The notes: generated by a model from the letters alone, not told the origin. Shown: positions 1-9,559, numbered from the stretch's first letter. The stretch is 64,000 nt of DNA from Trichomonas vaginalis G3 (GCF_026262505.1 NC_067205.1:23903585-23967584); one strand, 5' to 3'. Program-made: numbers and translations.

Positions 1-458
1 GAAGACGAAGATGGTATAGCAATTGTTCCTGTAAAAAAGAACAACCAACATATCCTGAAGTTAGCAGAGACTTAAGTTCTGTTGCAGATATTCGAAACGA
101 CTACCAACAACTTAAAGACAAACTTAAAACTCAGGAGAAGATTTGTCAAGCTTTAGGTCTAATGTTAAACTTGGTCGAACACAACCCTGTAAAAGTGAAC
201 TCATATGTCATCGCACCTCATGAAATTTTGAAAGAACTATTGAAACTTTTGACAGAGGCAGACGATATAAACATCAAAGAAATAGAACCCGACATTGCTT
301 GCTGTGGTGTTTCATATAATGTCATTGACAAGATATACGTTATGAAAGGAGGTGAAACGTTGAACTTAAAGTATAGTTTCCCAGACGTCATAAAAAATAT
401 TTGACGACCACAACATTTCATTAAAATTTATTTGCTAAGTAAATGGCAGAAGACATAG
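1..458 (+). pseudogene. Unknown Polinton gene, 3' part (element A)
   Basis: This is the homologue of the whole gene at 24954-25556 in element B. Its beginning lies outside the window and the visible part is broken at about one point. It lies immediately upstream of, and overlaps, the penton-like gene. I recognise no family. The encoded segment is mixed helix and strand, with a conserved CCG motif. Treated as a fossil. Confidence 0.7.
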
Positions 459-1240
459 TGGTTTATACTATTACGACTAAAAACCCTGAGTCATATAATT
501 CTATAACAACAAACTTACAAAGTCCTCAAGGACGATATTGTAAACTAACTTTAAACACAATGACGACTAAAGCTTGTTTTGCTCTTTTGACACCAGAAGA
601 TTTTATTGTTGTGAATGGTAAAAAATACTCCTTTGAAGATACTTACTCAGATATACCACCAACAGGTTTTGTTGACTTATTTAATACTTTAAGGACGAGT
701 GTAACATGTGCTGCAACTAGAGCAGGTTTCATTATGTTTGGATGTCCGACTGAGTTTACTATAAACAATATGAGCTATAATACAAAACTTATATCTGGTT
801 TTTACTACCAACAGTTTCCTATAACAGGAAAAGGTGTCATACAAGGAATGTCTGTTCCATTGACTTTAAGCACACCTATTTTATATATTGTTTCAAACTT
901 AGGTTCAAAGTGTTATTCGAATGTCGACAGAAACTACTATGACCAAAAGATACTTATGCGTATAAATAACACATTCTCTGCTGGTTTGCCTATTGTTCAT
1001 TCGAATGCAGAATTTTCAACCTTAGTGAACTCAAACACTTTGGCAAGTATAACGTTGACATTAGTTGACGCAAACTTTGTTCCTGTAAAACTTCTATGTC
1101 CTATGTATTTGTCAATGACGGCAGAAAGTTTCGAATTGGAAGATGCAACTGGTGAAAGTATTGTATTACAAGAACAACTTCAACAACAAATAGCTCAAGA
1201 ACAACAAATGCAACAAATGGAACAACAAAGTCAAGAATAA
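443..1240 (+). CDS. Penton-like minor capsid protein candidate (element A)
   Basis: A 265-aa reading frame that looks whole. The core is rich in beta-strand stretches with repeated small and hydrophobic residues. It ends in a block of the type LVDANFVPVKLL-CPMYLS, followed by a Gln-rich tail (about residues 240-265). It lies downstream of the capsid gene (as seen in element B) and upstream of the SF3 helicase, in the same orientation. Polintons encode a single jelly-roll penton near the capsid gene, and the length and strand pattern fit, but no fold search was run. The start overlaps the end of the preceding gene by 16 nt, as in B. Confidence 0.55.
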   Translation: MAEDIVVYTITTKNPESYNSITTNLQSPQGRYCKLTLNTMTTKACFALLTPEDFIVVNGKKYSFEDTYSDIPPTGFVDLFNTLRTSVTCAATRAGFIMFGCPTEFTINNMSYNTKLISGFYYQQFPITGKGVIQGMSVPLTLSTPILYIVSNLGSKCYSNVDRNYYDQKILMRINNTFSAGLPIVHSNAEFSTLVNSNTLASITLTLVDANFVPVKLLCPMYLSMTAESFELEDATGESIVLQEQLQQQIAQEQQMQQMEQQSQE

Positions 1241-1270
1241 AAAAATAATATTTTTTTTATTTTTATAAAA

Positions 1271-2503
1271 ATGTACAGAATAGATGTTTCAGATTTTTAT
1301 GACTTCCAAGCCTTCAGAAATATGTGTCCATTTCGAGACTATAACAAAGCAGTCGAGAATTTGAAACGTTTAGTCATTTATGTCGACTCTGCCCCAGAAT
1401 GTTATGTTATGAAAGAATGGGATGTTGTCTTTAACAAACCAAGAGCAACAATAGTTTCAGAACAAGAATGTAGACAGAAACTTAAGAAAATAAAAGTTGT
1501 ACAAGTTGGCATGAAGATGTTAGATGCTTGGGATATCTTATTGTCAAAGTTAGAAGATTTTTCAGTTCGTGTATAAAGTTCTATACACCTTCTCCAAACT
1601 TCTATTCTATCTTCACTGGATATAAATACGAACAAGTAGAATGGAAAGAAAATGTTATAGAAGCTTGGTTAGACCATGTCAAAGAAATTATATGCAATGG
1701 AAACGAAAAGGTTTATGAGTATATCTTATGTTGGTTTGCAAACATCTTACAACATCCAAGTGCTAAAAATGAAACTGCTCTCATTATAATTGGAAAACAA
1801 GGAACTGGTAAGAACACATTCTTTACAGATATCTTATGCAAACTGTTAGAGGGCTATTCGAACCCTAATATGACAAACTTAGAAAACATCTGCGGTAAAT
1901 TTAACTCCTCAATAGAGAATATGAAACTTATAGTATGTAACGAACTTCAAAGTATAGATAACAAAAGTTTTGAACTCAGATGCTTTGAAGAGTCTTATAA
2001 CAGACAAAGTTGGAGTTGTTGAAAGAAAATATAAAGACCAAAGAGTTTGTGAAAATGTTGCAAATTTCATTATGGTTTCAAACAATGCTGTTCCGATGAA
2101 GTTAGAAAGTTCTGACAGAAGATATGTAGTTGTCAGAACGTCAGATTCTCATATGCAAGATACAGAATATTTTGACGACTTAGCAGAAACTTTGACATCT
2201 GACTTTTACAACCACTTGTTCTCATATTTTATGACATTAGATATTTCTAAGTTCAATCCAAGACAAATTCCACATACCGAAGAGAGACAAACATTGTTAG
2301 AAGCAAACAAGAGTGTATATGAACTGTTCATAGATGAGACTAACTTTGAGTGTTTAGATGAAAGGTCATTGTACGACTCGTATAAACAATATTGTCAAGA
2401 GTATGGTTATATGACAGCTTCTAAACGTACATTCTTGGCAAACGTCAAAAGTCTTTTAGATGTTCAGAATGGTGTATATACAAAGAAAAATTTTTATGAG
2501 TAA
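1271..2503 (+). pseudogene. SF3 helicase (D5-like), broken, element A
   Basis: A superfamily 3 helicase fossil of viral type. A Walker A motif GKQGTGKNTF, a Walker B-like hydrophobic stretch ending in CNE, and a downstream sensor block with SNN followed by an arginine-rich strand are all visible. SF3 helicases unwind DNA for replication of DNA viruses, often fused to a D5 primase; no primase domain is evident here. The region is broken at about three points. It sits between the penton-like gene and a small unknown gene on the same strand, matching element B. Confidence 0.8.
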
Positions 2504-2540
2504 ATTTAAAAAAAATATTTTTTTATCCGATAGAAAAGAT

Positions 2541-2957
2541 GACGAAATATATTTCAGTAAACAAGTACATGTCAGGACTTAAAGAAGAACTAGACCCATT
2601 CACATATTTGAATGTTTACTTCTACCATTTTGAAAGTCTTCATTCAGCAAAGTTTGGAACATCGAACCAGTTAAGTTTGCTATTGTGACTAAAAATGGTG
2701 CGAAATTTGAAGACTTAGACATAGAAGGTTTGTTAGCAGTCAAAGAAAGTTTTGACAGAAGGTTTTCAAACCTTAAAGAAGGCAAAGCATACAAACTTGT
2801 TATACCTTATGAACCAAAGAAAGCAGACGACTATGAATATTATGAGTCTAAAGTTGTAGAAGTTCAAGGTAAATTGGGTAAAAAGATTTTAGAGTCTAAG
2901 CCAGTGTTTGCTCCTAAAGAGGAAGAGAACATTGACATTGACCCAGAAATGTTCTAA
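2541..2957 (+). pseudogene. Unknown 139-aa-type gene, broken, element A
   Basis: Homologue of the whole gene at 27622-28041. It starts shortly after the helicase, behind an AAAAAATATTTTTTTATCC-type leader, and is broken at about one point. The protein is acidic at its C-terminus and rich in Lys and Glu. I do not recognise it. Its place after the helicase suggests a replication accessory role, which is inference only. Confidence 0.65.
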
Positions 2958-2973
2958 AAATAAAATTTTATTT

Positions 2974-3429
2974 TTACATGTCATATCTCACCTTCTCTGG
3001 AACTGGCTCTGGTTCAGGTTCTTTCTTCTCTTCTACTTTTTTCTCTTTCTTTCCTTTCTTCTTCTTTTCTGGTGGTGAGACGTCAAATTTCTCCGAACCA
3101 TATTTCTGTAAAAGTTCTTTGTCCTTTAATAGCTCTTCTATTTTGTTTTCTATTTCATCTTCAAGAACAGCGCATGTGTCTTCTTTGCATTCTAAGAACT
3201 TTTGTTGGACTTCATCTTTCCAAGAGGCGTCATCTCTGTCAACAAGTCTGTCATTGACAAATTTTAAGACTTCTCTGCTTAATGTTTTATGGTTCTTGTC
3301 ATATTCCCAGAAACAGAACTTTAGAACAAATTCACCTTTCTTGTTTACACTATGTAAGATTTTATGGTCGACAGATGTTTTGCTGTCAAAAAGTTTGTCT
3401 CGAATATAGATAGCGAAATCGCTAGACAT
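2974..3429 (-). CDS. Unknown 151-aa protein with Lys/Glu-rich tail (element A)
   Basis: A reading frame on the minus strand that looks whole. The N-terminal 100 residues look globular and mixed alpha/beta. The C-terminus is a low-complexity Lys-rich block followed by Glu/Pro repeats. It converges with the preceding gene (17 bp between stops) and diverges from the packaging ATPase at 3466, with about 36 bp between starts. No family recognised. The homologue in B (28058-28511) is broken. Confidence 0.65.
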   Translation of the reverse strand: MSSDFAIYIRDKLFDSKTSVDHKILHSVNKKGEFVLKFCFWEYDKNHKTLSREVLKFVNDRLVDRDDASWKDEVQQKFLECKEDTCAVLEDEIENKIEELLKDKELLQKYGSEKFDVSPPEKKKKGKKEKKVEEKKEPEPEPVPEKVRYDM

Positions 3430-3465
3430 TTTCTAAAAGATAAAAATTTTAATTTTTCTAAAAAT

Positions 3466-4341
3466 ATGTTAGAAAAAAAGTTTGCTGACATTGACAAGAA
3501 ATTTGAGAATGTTTTAAACAAGAACAAGAGGAAGTTAGAAAATGCTCAGATAAAACCTATACATGACAAGTTCTTATTTGCTCAGAATGGTATAACAGGT
3601 CTAATCGCACCACCTGGGTCTGGTAAGACTTTCACTTATCTTAAAATGGCTGCACAACAACAAGAACTAGATGAGAAGAACCCATTCTATGAGTTAGTTG
3701 TTATTTGTAGTACTTCTGGTCAATTTGACCAAACCGTCAATTCGTTCAAAGATATTATAAAGAAGTCTAAGTTAGTATGTATAAAGGATACTGAGTTGTT
3801 AGATTGGATAAAGAAGTACCAAAGAAGAGTTTTGAAGTACAATGCTATAAATGAGTATATAAATTCGAAGTTTAAAGACCCAAATGAGGAAATGCAGAGA
3901 ATATTAGAGAAGAAACACTTCAGAAACAAACAGAAAGAGATAGAATACATTTCGAAGAAATTGCAATCTTACGATTGGAAGACTTACCCTCATAGGTGTC
4001 TTCTTATCTTAGATGATTTCGCCTCTCATCCTTTGTTAAAGAATAGAGAACAAGATATGTGTCGAATTCTTAAGAAGCTCAGACACTTTAACATCTCAGT
4101 TGTCATTTGTGTACAGACAGCAAAGAGTTTAAGTAAGGATGTTAAAAGAATACTTACTGACATTATACTTTTCCCTGGATTGTCCGAAGACGATTTCATG
4201 GAACTTATGAAAGAGTCCATGGCAGGTAAGTTTGACAGACATGAACTATGGGAGAAGTACAAAGTCATACAAGACCCTCATACTTCTTTCAGAATTCATA
4301 TCTACGCAAACAAAGTTCAAATTGTAAAAAGTCAAGCGTAA
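3466..4341 (+). CDS. A32-type genome-packaging ATPase (element A)
   Basis: About 291 aa, looks whole. It has a Walker A motif APPGSGKT and a Walker B motif CLLILDDF, separated by about 140 residues with a coiled middle. A C-terminal block with VICVQTAKSL follows, typical of FtsK/HerA-type A32 ATPases that pump DNA into Polinton and virophage capsids. The Met at 3466 is preferred because the upstream frame is antisense to the neighbouring gene and the AT-rich leader ends here. The 3' end is overlapped by a short minus-strand stub. This is one of the core Polinton genes. Confidence 0.85.
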   Translation: MLEKKFADIDKKFENVLNKNKRKLENAQIKPIHDKFLFAQNGITGLIAPPGSGKTFTYLKMAAQQQELDEKNPFYELVVICSTSGQFDQTVNSFKDIIKKSKLVCIKDTELLDWIKKYQRRVLKYNAINEYINSKFKDPNEEMQRILEKKHFRNKQKEIEYISKKLQSYDWKTYPHRCLLILDDFASHPLLKNREQDMCRILKKLRHFNISVVICVQTAKSLSKDVKRILTDIILFPGLSEDDFMELMKESMAGKFDRHELWEKYKVIQDPHTSFRIHIYANKVQIVKSQA

Positions 4342-4434
4342 AAATGTAAGTGTTTTAGTCTTAGTCTGTTGTGGTGCTGGGGCTGTCGGTTCTTCTGGCT
4401 TTGGAATGGACTCGGTTGGTGGTACGTCGGACAT
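4246..4434 (-). pseudogene. Stub starting MSDVPPTE, left of 22-bp minisatellite (element A)
   Basis: A 62-codon minus-strand frame. Only its first 30 or so residues (MSDVPPTESIPKPEEP and a Pro-rich stretch) look like a real gene start, because the remainder is antisense to the ATPase end. The same start peptide opens the 78-aa gene at 9660-9896 and recurs in element B. I read it as a truncated copy left at the edge of the minisatellite. Confidence 0.45.
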
Positions 4435-4872
4435 TGTCTTGAAACAATAAAAGACTTGTCTTGAAAAAGTAAAAGACTTGTCTTGAAACAATAAAAGACT
4501 TGTCTTGAAAAAGTAAAAGACTTGTCTTGAAAAAGTAAAAGACTTGTCTTGAAAAAGTAAAAGACTTGTCTTGAAAAAGTAAAAGACTTGTCTTGAAAAA
4601 GTGAAAGACTTGTCTTGAAAAAGTACGGGTATCGTCTGAAATCAAGACCACTGTTCTCAAATTTGAGAACTTTACACCAAAAAATTTCTTGAAAAATAAC
4701 GGGTCTTGTCTTGAAAAAGTAAAAGACTTGTCTTGAAAAAGTAAAAGACTTGTCTTGAAAAAGTAAAAGACTTGTCTTGAAAAAGTAAAAGACTTGTCTT
4801 GAAAAAGTAAAAGACTTGTCTTGAAACAATAAAAGACTTGTCTTGAAAAAGTAAAAGACTTGTCTTGAAACA
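4435..4872. repeat. 22-bp minisatellite, array-core-array (element A)
   Basis: The unit is 22 bp (GTCTTGAAAAAG then TAAAAGACTT), with about nine copies on the left and eight on the right. A non-repeated core lies at about 4626-4703. Unit junctions form AAGAC-TT-GTCTT inverted repeats, and the core holds a perfect 18-bp palindrome at 4653-4670. It separates two divergent short frames whose starts recur at the other minisatellite. Long reading frames through it on either strand are repeat artefacts. Confidence 0.93.
4653..4670. repeat. 18-bp palindrome in minisatellite core (element A)
   Basis: GTTCTCAAA is followed directly by its reverse complement TTTGAGAAC. It is conserved at 29754-29771 in element B inside the same core. 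Could be a protein-binding site for a dimer. Confidence 0.8.
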
Positions 4873-4953
4873 ATGACCGACATAGACCCAGCAGATGAGG
4901 CAATTTACCTTATAGAGCTACCTGAGCCATCTGAAGTCAAGCTTGAAAAATAA
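4873..4953 (+). pseudogene. Stub with DEAIYLIE start, right of 22-bp minisatellite (element A)
   Basis: A 26-aa frame beginning directly at the end of the minisatellite. Its start resembles the whole gene at 33693-34058 (MxxxxPxDEAIYLIE), which also begins right at a minisatellite. I take it as a truncated relic or a very small peptide gene. Confidence 0.4.
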
Positions 4954-4962
4954 AGAGTTCAT

Positions 4963-5805
4963 CTACTCTACTTGTTTGAAGTTGTCAAAATACTCTGTTA
5001 TTTTTTCCTTTAACAATGGCAAATCTTCTTTGAATGTAAGTATTGTACAACCTTTAATATCATAGTGTGTTTGAGGTAACGTATCTTGAACTATTTGTTT
5101 CACATCTTCATTTGGTGTCATTGAAATCGGTAAGTTTTCGCGATAGAACCAATTTCTGTCAGATTTGTAAATCTTAGCAAGGTCGTAAAAGCTTTTGTTG
5201 TTTCTTCTGACTAAATGCAACATAACCATATCTCTGTCTTCTTCATTTTCCATCTCTTCAGTATAAATCATATACTTATAGTTCTTTTCCTTTCCTTTTG
5301 GTACCGAACGTGGTATTCTTTTCTGAAGGCTTTTGTCTTTTGCTTCAATGACTTCATCTTTTGCTTGAAGTTTCTTTTCCATCTCTTCACGTTCTTGTCT
5401 ATGAATTTCATCTAACATCATGAAAATATAACAAGCATAACGAGGTGAAGCCCACATTGCTACGGCATTTACTAAAAGTCTATGTACATACCAGCCTCTC
5501 AAACCAGGAGCCAAATTCTTGCGATTTTCGTACGGAATCTCTACCCTCGGTTTTCCGAGGGTAGCAAACATATGAGGAAATTCTTCTAAAAGTTCTTTTG
5601 TCTGTTGGTTTTCAAACCAATGATATGCTTGCTTTGTAGAACGAAGAGCATTCAAAATACTTTGCATTTGGTACATATCGTCTTTGACTGAACGAATGAG
5701 ACGTAACTGTTTGTTATATTGTATGTACTCGTATTCTTCATTTATAGCTTCATGGACTATAACTGTTGTTGTGTTCTCTGTTGTTGTGTTCTCTGTTGTT
5801 GACAT
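4963..5805 (-). CDS. KilA-N domain protein (element A)
   Basis: About 280 aa, looks whole. The KilA-N core appears as a WF-containing helix, a variable loop, then GLRGWYVHRLLVNAVAMWAS with the PRYACYI block (about residues 65-135), followed by a coiled segment and a conserved C-terminal domain starting near KNYKYMIYTEEM. KilA-N is a DNA-binding domain of large DNA viruses and phages, hugely expanded in Trichomonas. Start chosen at MSTTEN because the homologue in B begins there. The variable loop contains a perfect palindrome (5541-5564). The leader holds a conserved AAAATAAAGTTAGTTTT element. Confidence 0.88.
   Translation of the reverse strand: MSTTENTTTENTTTVIVHEAINEEYEYIQYNKQLRLIRSVKDDMYQMQSILNALRSTKQAYHWFENQQTKELLEEFPHMFATLGKPRVEIPYENRKNLAPGLRGWYVHRLLVNAVAMWASPRYACYIFMMLDEIHRQEREEMEKKLQAKDEVIEAKDKSLQKRIPRSVPKGKEKNYKYMIYTEEMENEEDRDMVMLHLVRRNNKSFYDLAKIYKSDRNWFYRENLPISMTPNEDVKQIVQDTLPQTHYDIKGCTILTFKEDLPLLKEKITEYFDNFKQVE
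5541..5564. repeat. In-frame palindrome in KilA-N loop (element A)
   Basis: CTACCCTCGG, a TTTT loop, then CCGAGGGTAG: a perfect 10-bp stem inside the coding region, in the variable loop just before the conserved GLRGWYVH block. A related degenerate copy lies outside any gene at about 7229-7252. Confidence 0.85.
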
Positions 5806-5845
5806 ATCTGTCCTTACATACAAAATAAAAAAATAAATAAAAATA

Positions 5846-5884
5846 AAACTAACTTTATTTTTTCTATCTTAAGGAAATTCATGA
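5846..5884 (-). promoter_or_regulatory. Conserved leader element upstream of KilA-N
   Basis: Read on the minus strand this is AAAAAATAAAGTTAGTTTT, followed by an AT-only stretch and the KilA-N start. The same block recurs upstream of minus-strand starts near 6300-6330, 7005-7035 and 8520-8545, each at a similar distance. A promoter or 5' leader role is inferred from position and conservation only. Confidence 0.45.
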
Positions 5885-5891
5885 TTTTTGG

Positions 5892-6269
5892 TCATTTTTC
5901 AGCAAAAATATATTTTAGGTGAAGAGGTGAAGCCCACATTGCAACAGCATTTACAAGAAGTCTATGTACATAATATCCTCTCAAACCATTTGGCAAATTT
6001 TTACGATTTTCATGAGTTTTAGGCGACCCAGATAAAAGTCGGGCTCGCTGTGCTTCGCTCAAAAGTTCTTGTGTGCTTTGGTTTTTGAACCAATCGTCTG
6101 TATGTTTGGTATCTGGTGCAAAACATGCTGTCAAAATACTTTGCATTTGGTACATATCGTCTTTGACTGAACGAATGAGACGGAGTTGTTTGTTAAACTG
6201 TATGTACTCATATTCTTCATTTATAGCTTCATGGACTATAACTGTTGTTGTGTTCTCTGTTGTTGACAT
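5892..6269 (-). pseudogene. Partial KilA-N duplicate (element A)
   Basis: An N-terminal copy of the neighbouring KilA-N gene, about 125 codons. It shares the MSTTEN start, the leader and the YVHRLLVNAVAMWASP block but runs out soon after. The loop region differs in sequence from the full gene. Treated as a fossil of a tandem duplication. Confidence 0.7.
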
Positions 6270-6359
6270 ATCTGTCCTTACATACAAAATAAAAAAATAA
6301 ATAAAAATAAAACTAACTTTATTTTTTCTGTCTTTCACAAAAGACCAAAAATAAACGCT

Positions 6360-6970
6360 TTACATGTATTTTTCAGCAACTTCGTCAAATAATTTTATAG
6401 CTTTATTTATCTCATCTACTTCAAACGTTTCCTTACCTTTTATGGGAGCACCATACATTTTCTCAAACTTTTCAAGTAGTTCTGTTTCTGCAGCTCTCAT
6501 ATCGTTAACGAACACAACCTTGACTCTATTGACTATACTGTCATATCTTTGAGTTATATTATATGTTCTTCCTATCTATATCTCTTTGTATTGAAGTCCT
6601 TCGGTTTCTGAACGATGTAAAGTAAGCCTTCACTGCAACGTTCTGAGTCGAATGAACCATATGTTATGAAGTTATATCCAACAACAGGGTCTAACCATAA
6701 CAAAACTATTGGTATAAGACTTTTGTCTATAAGATATGCTGTAGTTCCATAGAATCTTACCGATATCATAAGCTCAGGATTTCTTGTCAAAATTTTCTGA
6801 GTAGAAGCAATTCTAACCCAGTCCTTCGGTCTCTTTCCAGATGGAGAGAAAATGTCTGACAAAGAATATTTGTTGTATTTCTTTGAGTATCTTACGTTTA
6901 AATCACCTATTCTAACCAATTTGGTGTCATTGTCTATCTTTCTAACTGTTTCAAACTCATTGTTTGACAT
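6360..6970 (-). pseudogene. KilA-N-like gene, divergent, broken (element A)
   Basis: A third KilA-N-type gene with its own start (MSNNEFETV), a DIFSPSGKRPKDWVR segment and a core ending in LIPIVLLWLDPVVGYNFITY. An acidic helical tail follows. It is broken at about one point. It shares the upstream leader block with the other KilA-N genes but is clearly a distinct lineage. No counterpart is visible in element B. Confidence 0.65.
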
Positions 6971-7020
6971 TTCTGTTCTTACATACAAAATAAAAAAAAT
7001 ATTTTATAAAAAACTAACTT

Positions 7021-7300
7021 TATTTTTTCTATCTTAAGGAAATTCATGATTTTCATAGAGTTTTGGCGACCAGGATTTCTTACCTACTCGCTGTTCTTCA
7101 CTGATTTTCATGAGTTTTATGCAAGACCGAAAAAAAACGGTCTAGAGAAATTTCATGATTTTCATAGAGTTTTGGCGACTAAGGTTTCTTACCTACTCGC
7201 TGTTCTTCACTGTTTTCGTACGGAATCTCTTCTCTCAGTTTTCCGAGGGAAGCAAGCATATGCCATTTTACTCAGATTTTTGGTCATTTTTCAGCAAAAA
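7021..7300. repeat. KilA-N loop debris outside genes (element A)
   Basis: Two near-repeats of a segment (about 7046-7115 and 7155-7220), plus a copy of the palindromic loop of the KilA-N gene (about 7217-7262), lie here without an open gene. A further AGACCG / CGGTCT hairpin with an all-A loop is at 7124-7143. The pieces match the variable loop regions of 4963-5805 and 30044-30883, so loop cassettes have been copied or left behind. Confidence 0.6.
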
Positions 7301-7308
7301 TATATTTT

Positions 7309-7568
7309 ATGTTAGAATGTTAGATCTAACATGTTTTCTAACATGTTTTCTAACATGGTCTAAAACATACAAAACTCATGAAATTTCATACGGAATTCAG
7401 TAAAAATAATGTTTATGTTAGAATGTTAGATCTAACATGTTTTCTAACACGTTTTCTAACATGGTCTAAAACACACAAAACTCATGAAATTTCATACGGA
7501 ATTCAGTAAAAATAATGTTTATGTTAGCATGTTAGATCTAACATGTTTTCTAACACGTTTTCTAACAT
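7309..7568. repeat. Three copies of the multi-arm hairpin repeat (element A)
   Basis: Copies at 7309-7357, 7415-7463 and 7521-7568, spaced about 106 bp. Each has arms of the TGTTAGA/TCTAACA type with an inner 16-bp palindrome around AGATCT. The last one lies directly after the stop of the gene at 7575-8489. The spacer between them is itself repeated. Confidence 0.88.
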
Positions 7569-7574
7569 AACTAT

Positions 7575-8489
7575 TTACAAGCGTTTTACATGGTATATGT
7601 TGCGATGGTTCATGACTCTAAACAATTTTGTAGCTTCTATTTCTTCTGTCAGTACATCGAATGTTTTAACAATGCCGAAGGTTTCTTTATATTTCTTCTT
7701 GACATCTGAAAGAAGGAAATCGTCAGCTGTTGGATAGTTTTTGTTCAGAAATGTCAACATGTCCATTTTATCTTCTGCTGGTTTCTCTACTTCTTTCTTT
7801 AAGTCTGCATAGTCGTTTCTCATTCTTTCTATCTCTTTGACGGAGTAGTTATATTTCCTCATTGCTGCCTTACATTTAGAACATTGCGGGTTCATTTTTG
7901 CGTTATATTCTGAAACCTTACCTGCTAAAACAACTAAGGCGTCAATGGTTTTCTTCATCTCGAACATAGCGGGTCTTATTTGTTCGTTCCATACTTTGCC
8001 TCTTCTATCTTTATCTCTTATTTCCCAAACACATTTTGCAACTAATGAAACAAAGTTGTCGTAGGTCTTAAATTCTTCGGATTTGTAAAGGTCAGAGATG
8101 TTCTTATATACCATGTCGCAATCTTTGTCCATAACCTTATGGTTGCAATGAAATCCTAGAAACTCATAGTTTACCTTTCGTATGAACTTCTTTATTTCTA
8201 CTGAGTCAGTCAGTCCGACTTCTATTTCATCGAATTCTGGAATAGTGAGTTTTTGTTGTTGGATTTCAGGTAGTTTAGGCAAATGGTCGATGAGGTCCTG
8301 CATGTCGTAAAGATACTGTTCATTTGTTTCATCTTTCGCACTACAGTCTAAATTACTTGTTAAAAGTTCTTGCTTTATCTTCTGGATTTTTGTTTCAAAA
8401 GTATATGAAGAAGGAATGAAGCTTTTCATCTCTACCAACATTGACGTAGGATTCATGACTAAAGAGTTTGGTGAAGTTGTTGCTAACAT
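7575..8489 (-). CDS. Unknown 304-aa protein with CxxC motif (element A)
   Basis: Looks whole and matches 31234-32148 in B over its full length. The start at 8489 (MLATTS) is chosen because B begins there and the preceding AT-rich leader with TTCTTACAAT is shared. It is mostly helical with a mid-region NPQCSKCKAAM pair of cysteines that could bind metal, an earlier HCNHKVMDKDC cluster, and a C-terminal block resembling a compact helical DNA-binding fold. I do not recognise the family. Conservation between copies suggests a structural or replication role. Confidence 0.75.
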   Translation of the reverse strand: MLATTSPNSLVMNPTSMLVEMKSFIPSSYTFETKIQKIKQELLTSNLDCSAKDETNEQYLYDMQDLIDHLPKLPEIQQQKLTIPEFDEIEVGLTDSVEIKKFIRKVNYEFLGFHCNHKVMDKDCDMVYKNISDLYKSEEFKTYDNFVSLVAKCVWEIRDKDRRGKVWNEQIRPAMFEMKKTIDALVVLAGKVSEYNAKMNPQCSKCKAAMRKYNYSVKEIERMRNDYADLKKEVEKPAEDKMDMLTFLNKNYPTADDFLLSDVKKKYKETFGIVKTFDVLTEEIEATKLFRVMNHRNIYHVKRL

Positions 8490-8594
8490 GTTCTTACAAT
8501 AAAAATAAAAAAATATTTTTTTAAAAAAACTAACTTTATTTTTTATGTTTTTTGTGAAAGTGTCAAAATTCATGAATTTCGAGAGTTTTCTACG

Positions 8595-8953
8595 ATGTTA
8601 GAAAACGTGTTAGAAAACATGTTAGATCTAACATTCTAACATAAACATTATTTTTGGGTCTTTTACGCTCATTACGAAGAAGTCTTGACAAAACATTTAC
8701 GAAGAAGTCTTGACAAAACATTTACGAAGAAGTCTTGACAAAACATGTACGAAGAAGTCTTGACAAAACATTTACGAAGAAGTTTCGACAAATTCAAGAG
8801 TTTTAGACCATGTTAGAAAACATGTTAGAAAACATGTTAGATCTAACATTCTAACATAAACATTATTTTTGCTGAATTCTGTATAAAACTCATGAGTTTT
8901 CTACGATGTTAGAAAACATGTTAGAAAAGAGGTTAGATATACCCATCTACCCT
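8595..8953. repeat. Hairpin repeats and 25-bp direct repeats (element A)
   Basis: Hairpin copies at 8595-8642, 8810-8857 and 8906-8953. The last is a hybrid, with forward arms of the TGTTAG type and reverse arms of the CTACCC type. Between them (about 8665-8795) run copies of a 25-bp direct repeat beginning ACGAAGAAGTCTTGAC. No coding content seen. Confidence 0.85.
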
Positions 8954-9415
8954 AAAATATATTTTTGTCGAAAAAAATGGTTCATTTACTCACAATATTT
9001 TTGTACAAAACGACCCCAAACTTTTAACCTCTCTTCTGCAGCTTCAAATGCTATCTTAGCGAGTTCATATTCTCTAAATTCTCTCTTTAAATCTTCTTGT
9101 TCCCATTGGTCTAGTTCGTATGGACAATCTCTATAACCAGAACATATCTCACGTTCATGTTCTATTTGTTTTTCATGCATTTTTCTAACTTCTTCTTCGA
9201 ACAAAGGTTTTGCATTCTCTACTGTATCTTCAAGTTCTTCTTCATCTAATTTCTCATGAACTTTCTTGTCTATGGAGTCCAGAATTTTTCCAACTGCTAT
9301 GCAATATTTTGGAGAAGCCCACATTGCTATATAGTTTACAAGTCTTGGGTCTACATACATTCCTCTAACCTGTTTGATTTCATCAGGAATTCCTGCATGA
9401 ATTTTGTATAAAAAG

Positions 9416-9429
9416 CAACCCGCGGGTTG
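9416..9429. repeat. Perfect 14-bp palindrome in KilA-N loop copy (element A)
   Basis: CAACCCG followed directly by CGGGTTG. In B the same spot (32987-33010) has the same arms but with a loop between them. Confidence 0.85.
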
Positions 9430-9458
9430 GTATATTCTTCACAAAATGTTTGTTTTGA

Positions 9459-9482
9459 GGTCGAGCCACTTTTGGCTCCACC
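9459..9482. repeat. Hairpin in KilA-N loop copy (element A)
   Basis: GAGCCA, CTTT, TGGCTC, extended outward by GGT/ACC with one mismatch, about nine pairs in all. Lies between the two other palindromes in the duplicated loop segment. Confidence 0.7.
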
Positions 9483-9535
9483 GTATTCTTTCAACCAAAA
9501 CTCAAGAATTTCCCGCATGAATTTTGTATAAAAAC

Positions 9536-9559
9536 CAACCGTCTGAATTCAGACGGTTG
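9536..9559. repeat. Perfect 24-bp palindrome in KilA-N loop copy (element A)
   Basis: CAACCGTCTGAA followed directly by its reverse complement. The flanks (GAATTTTGTATAAAA on one side, TATATTCTTCACAAAATG on the other) are the same as around 9416-9429, so only the palindrome core has been exchanged. The flanking coding frame stays open across it. Confidence 0.88.

Noticed and set aside
4332-4903. Long minus-strand reading frames (about 180 aa) with repeated SRQVFYFFKTSLLLFQDK
   Set aside because: They are translations of the 22-bp minisatellite in different phases. A unit of 22 bp cycles through all frames, so openness reflects the repeat rather than a gene. The same holds for 29411-29982.
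5215-5415. Plus-strand hydrophobic frame inside the KilA-N gene
   Set aside because: Antisense of Lys/Glu-rich coding sequence, which reads as Phe/Leu/Ser-rich; a shadow.
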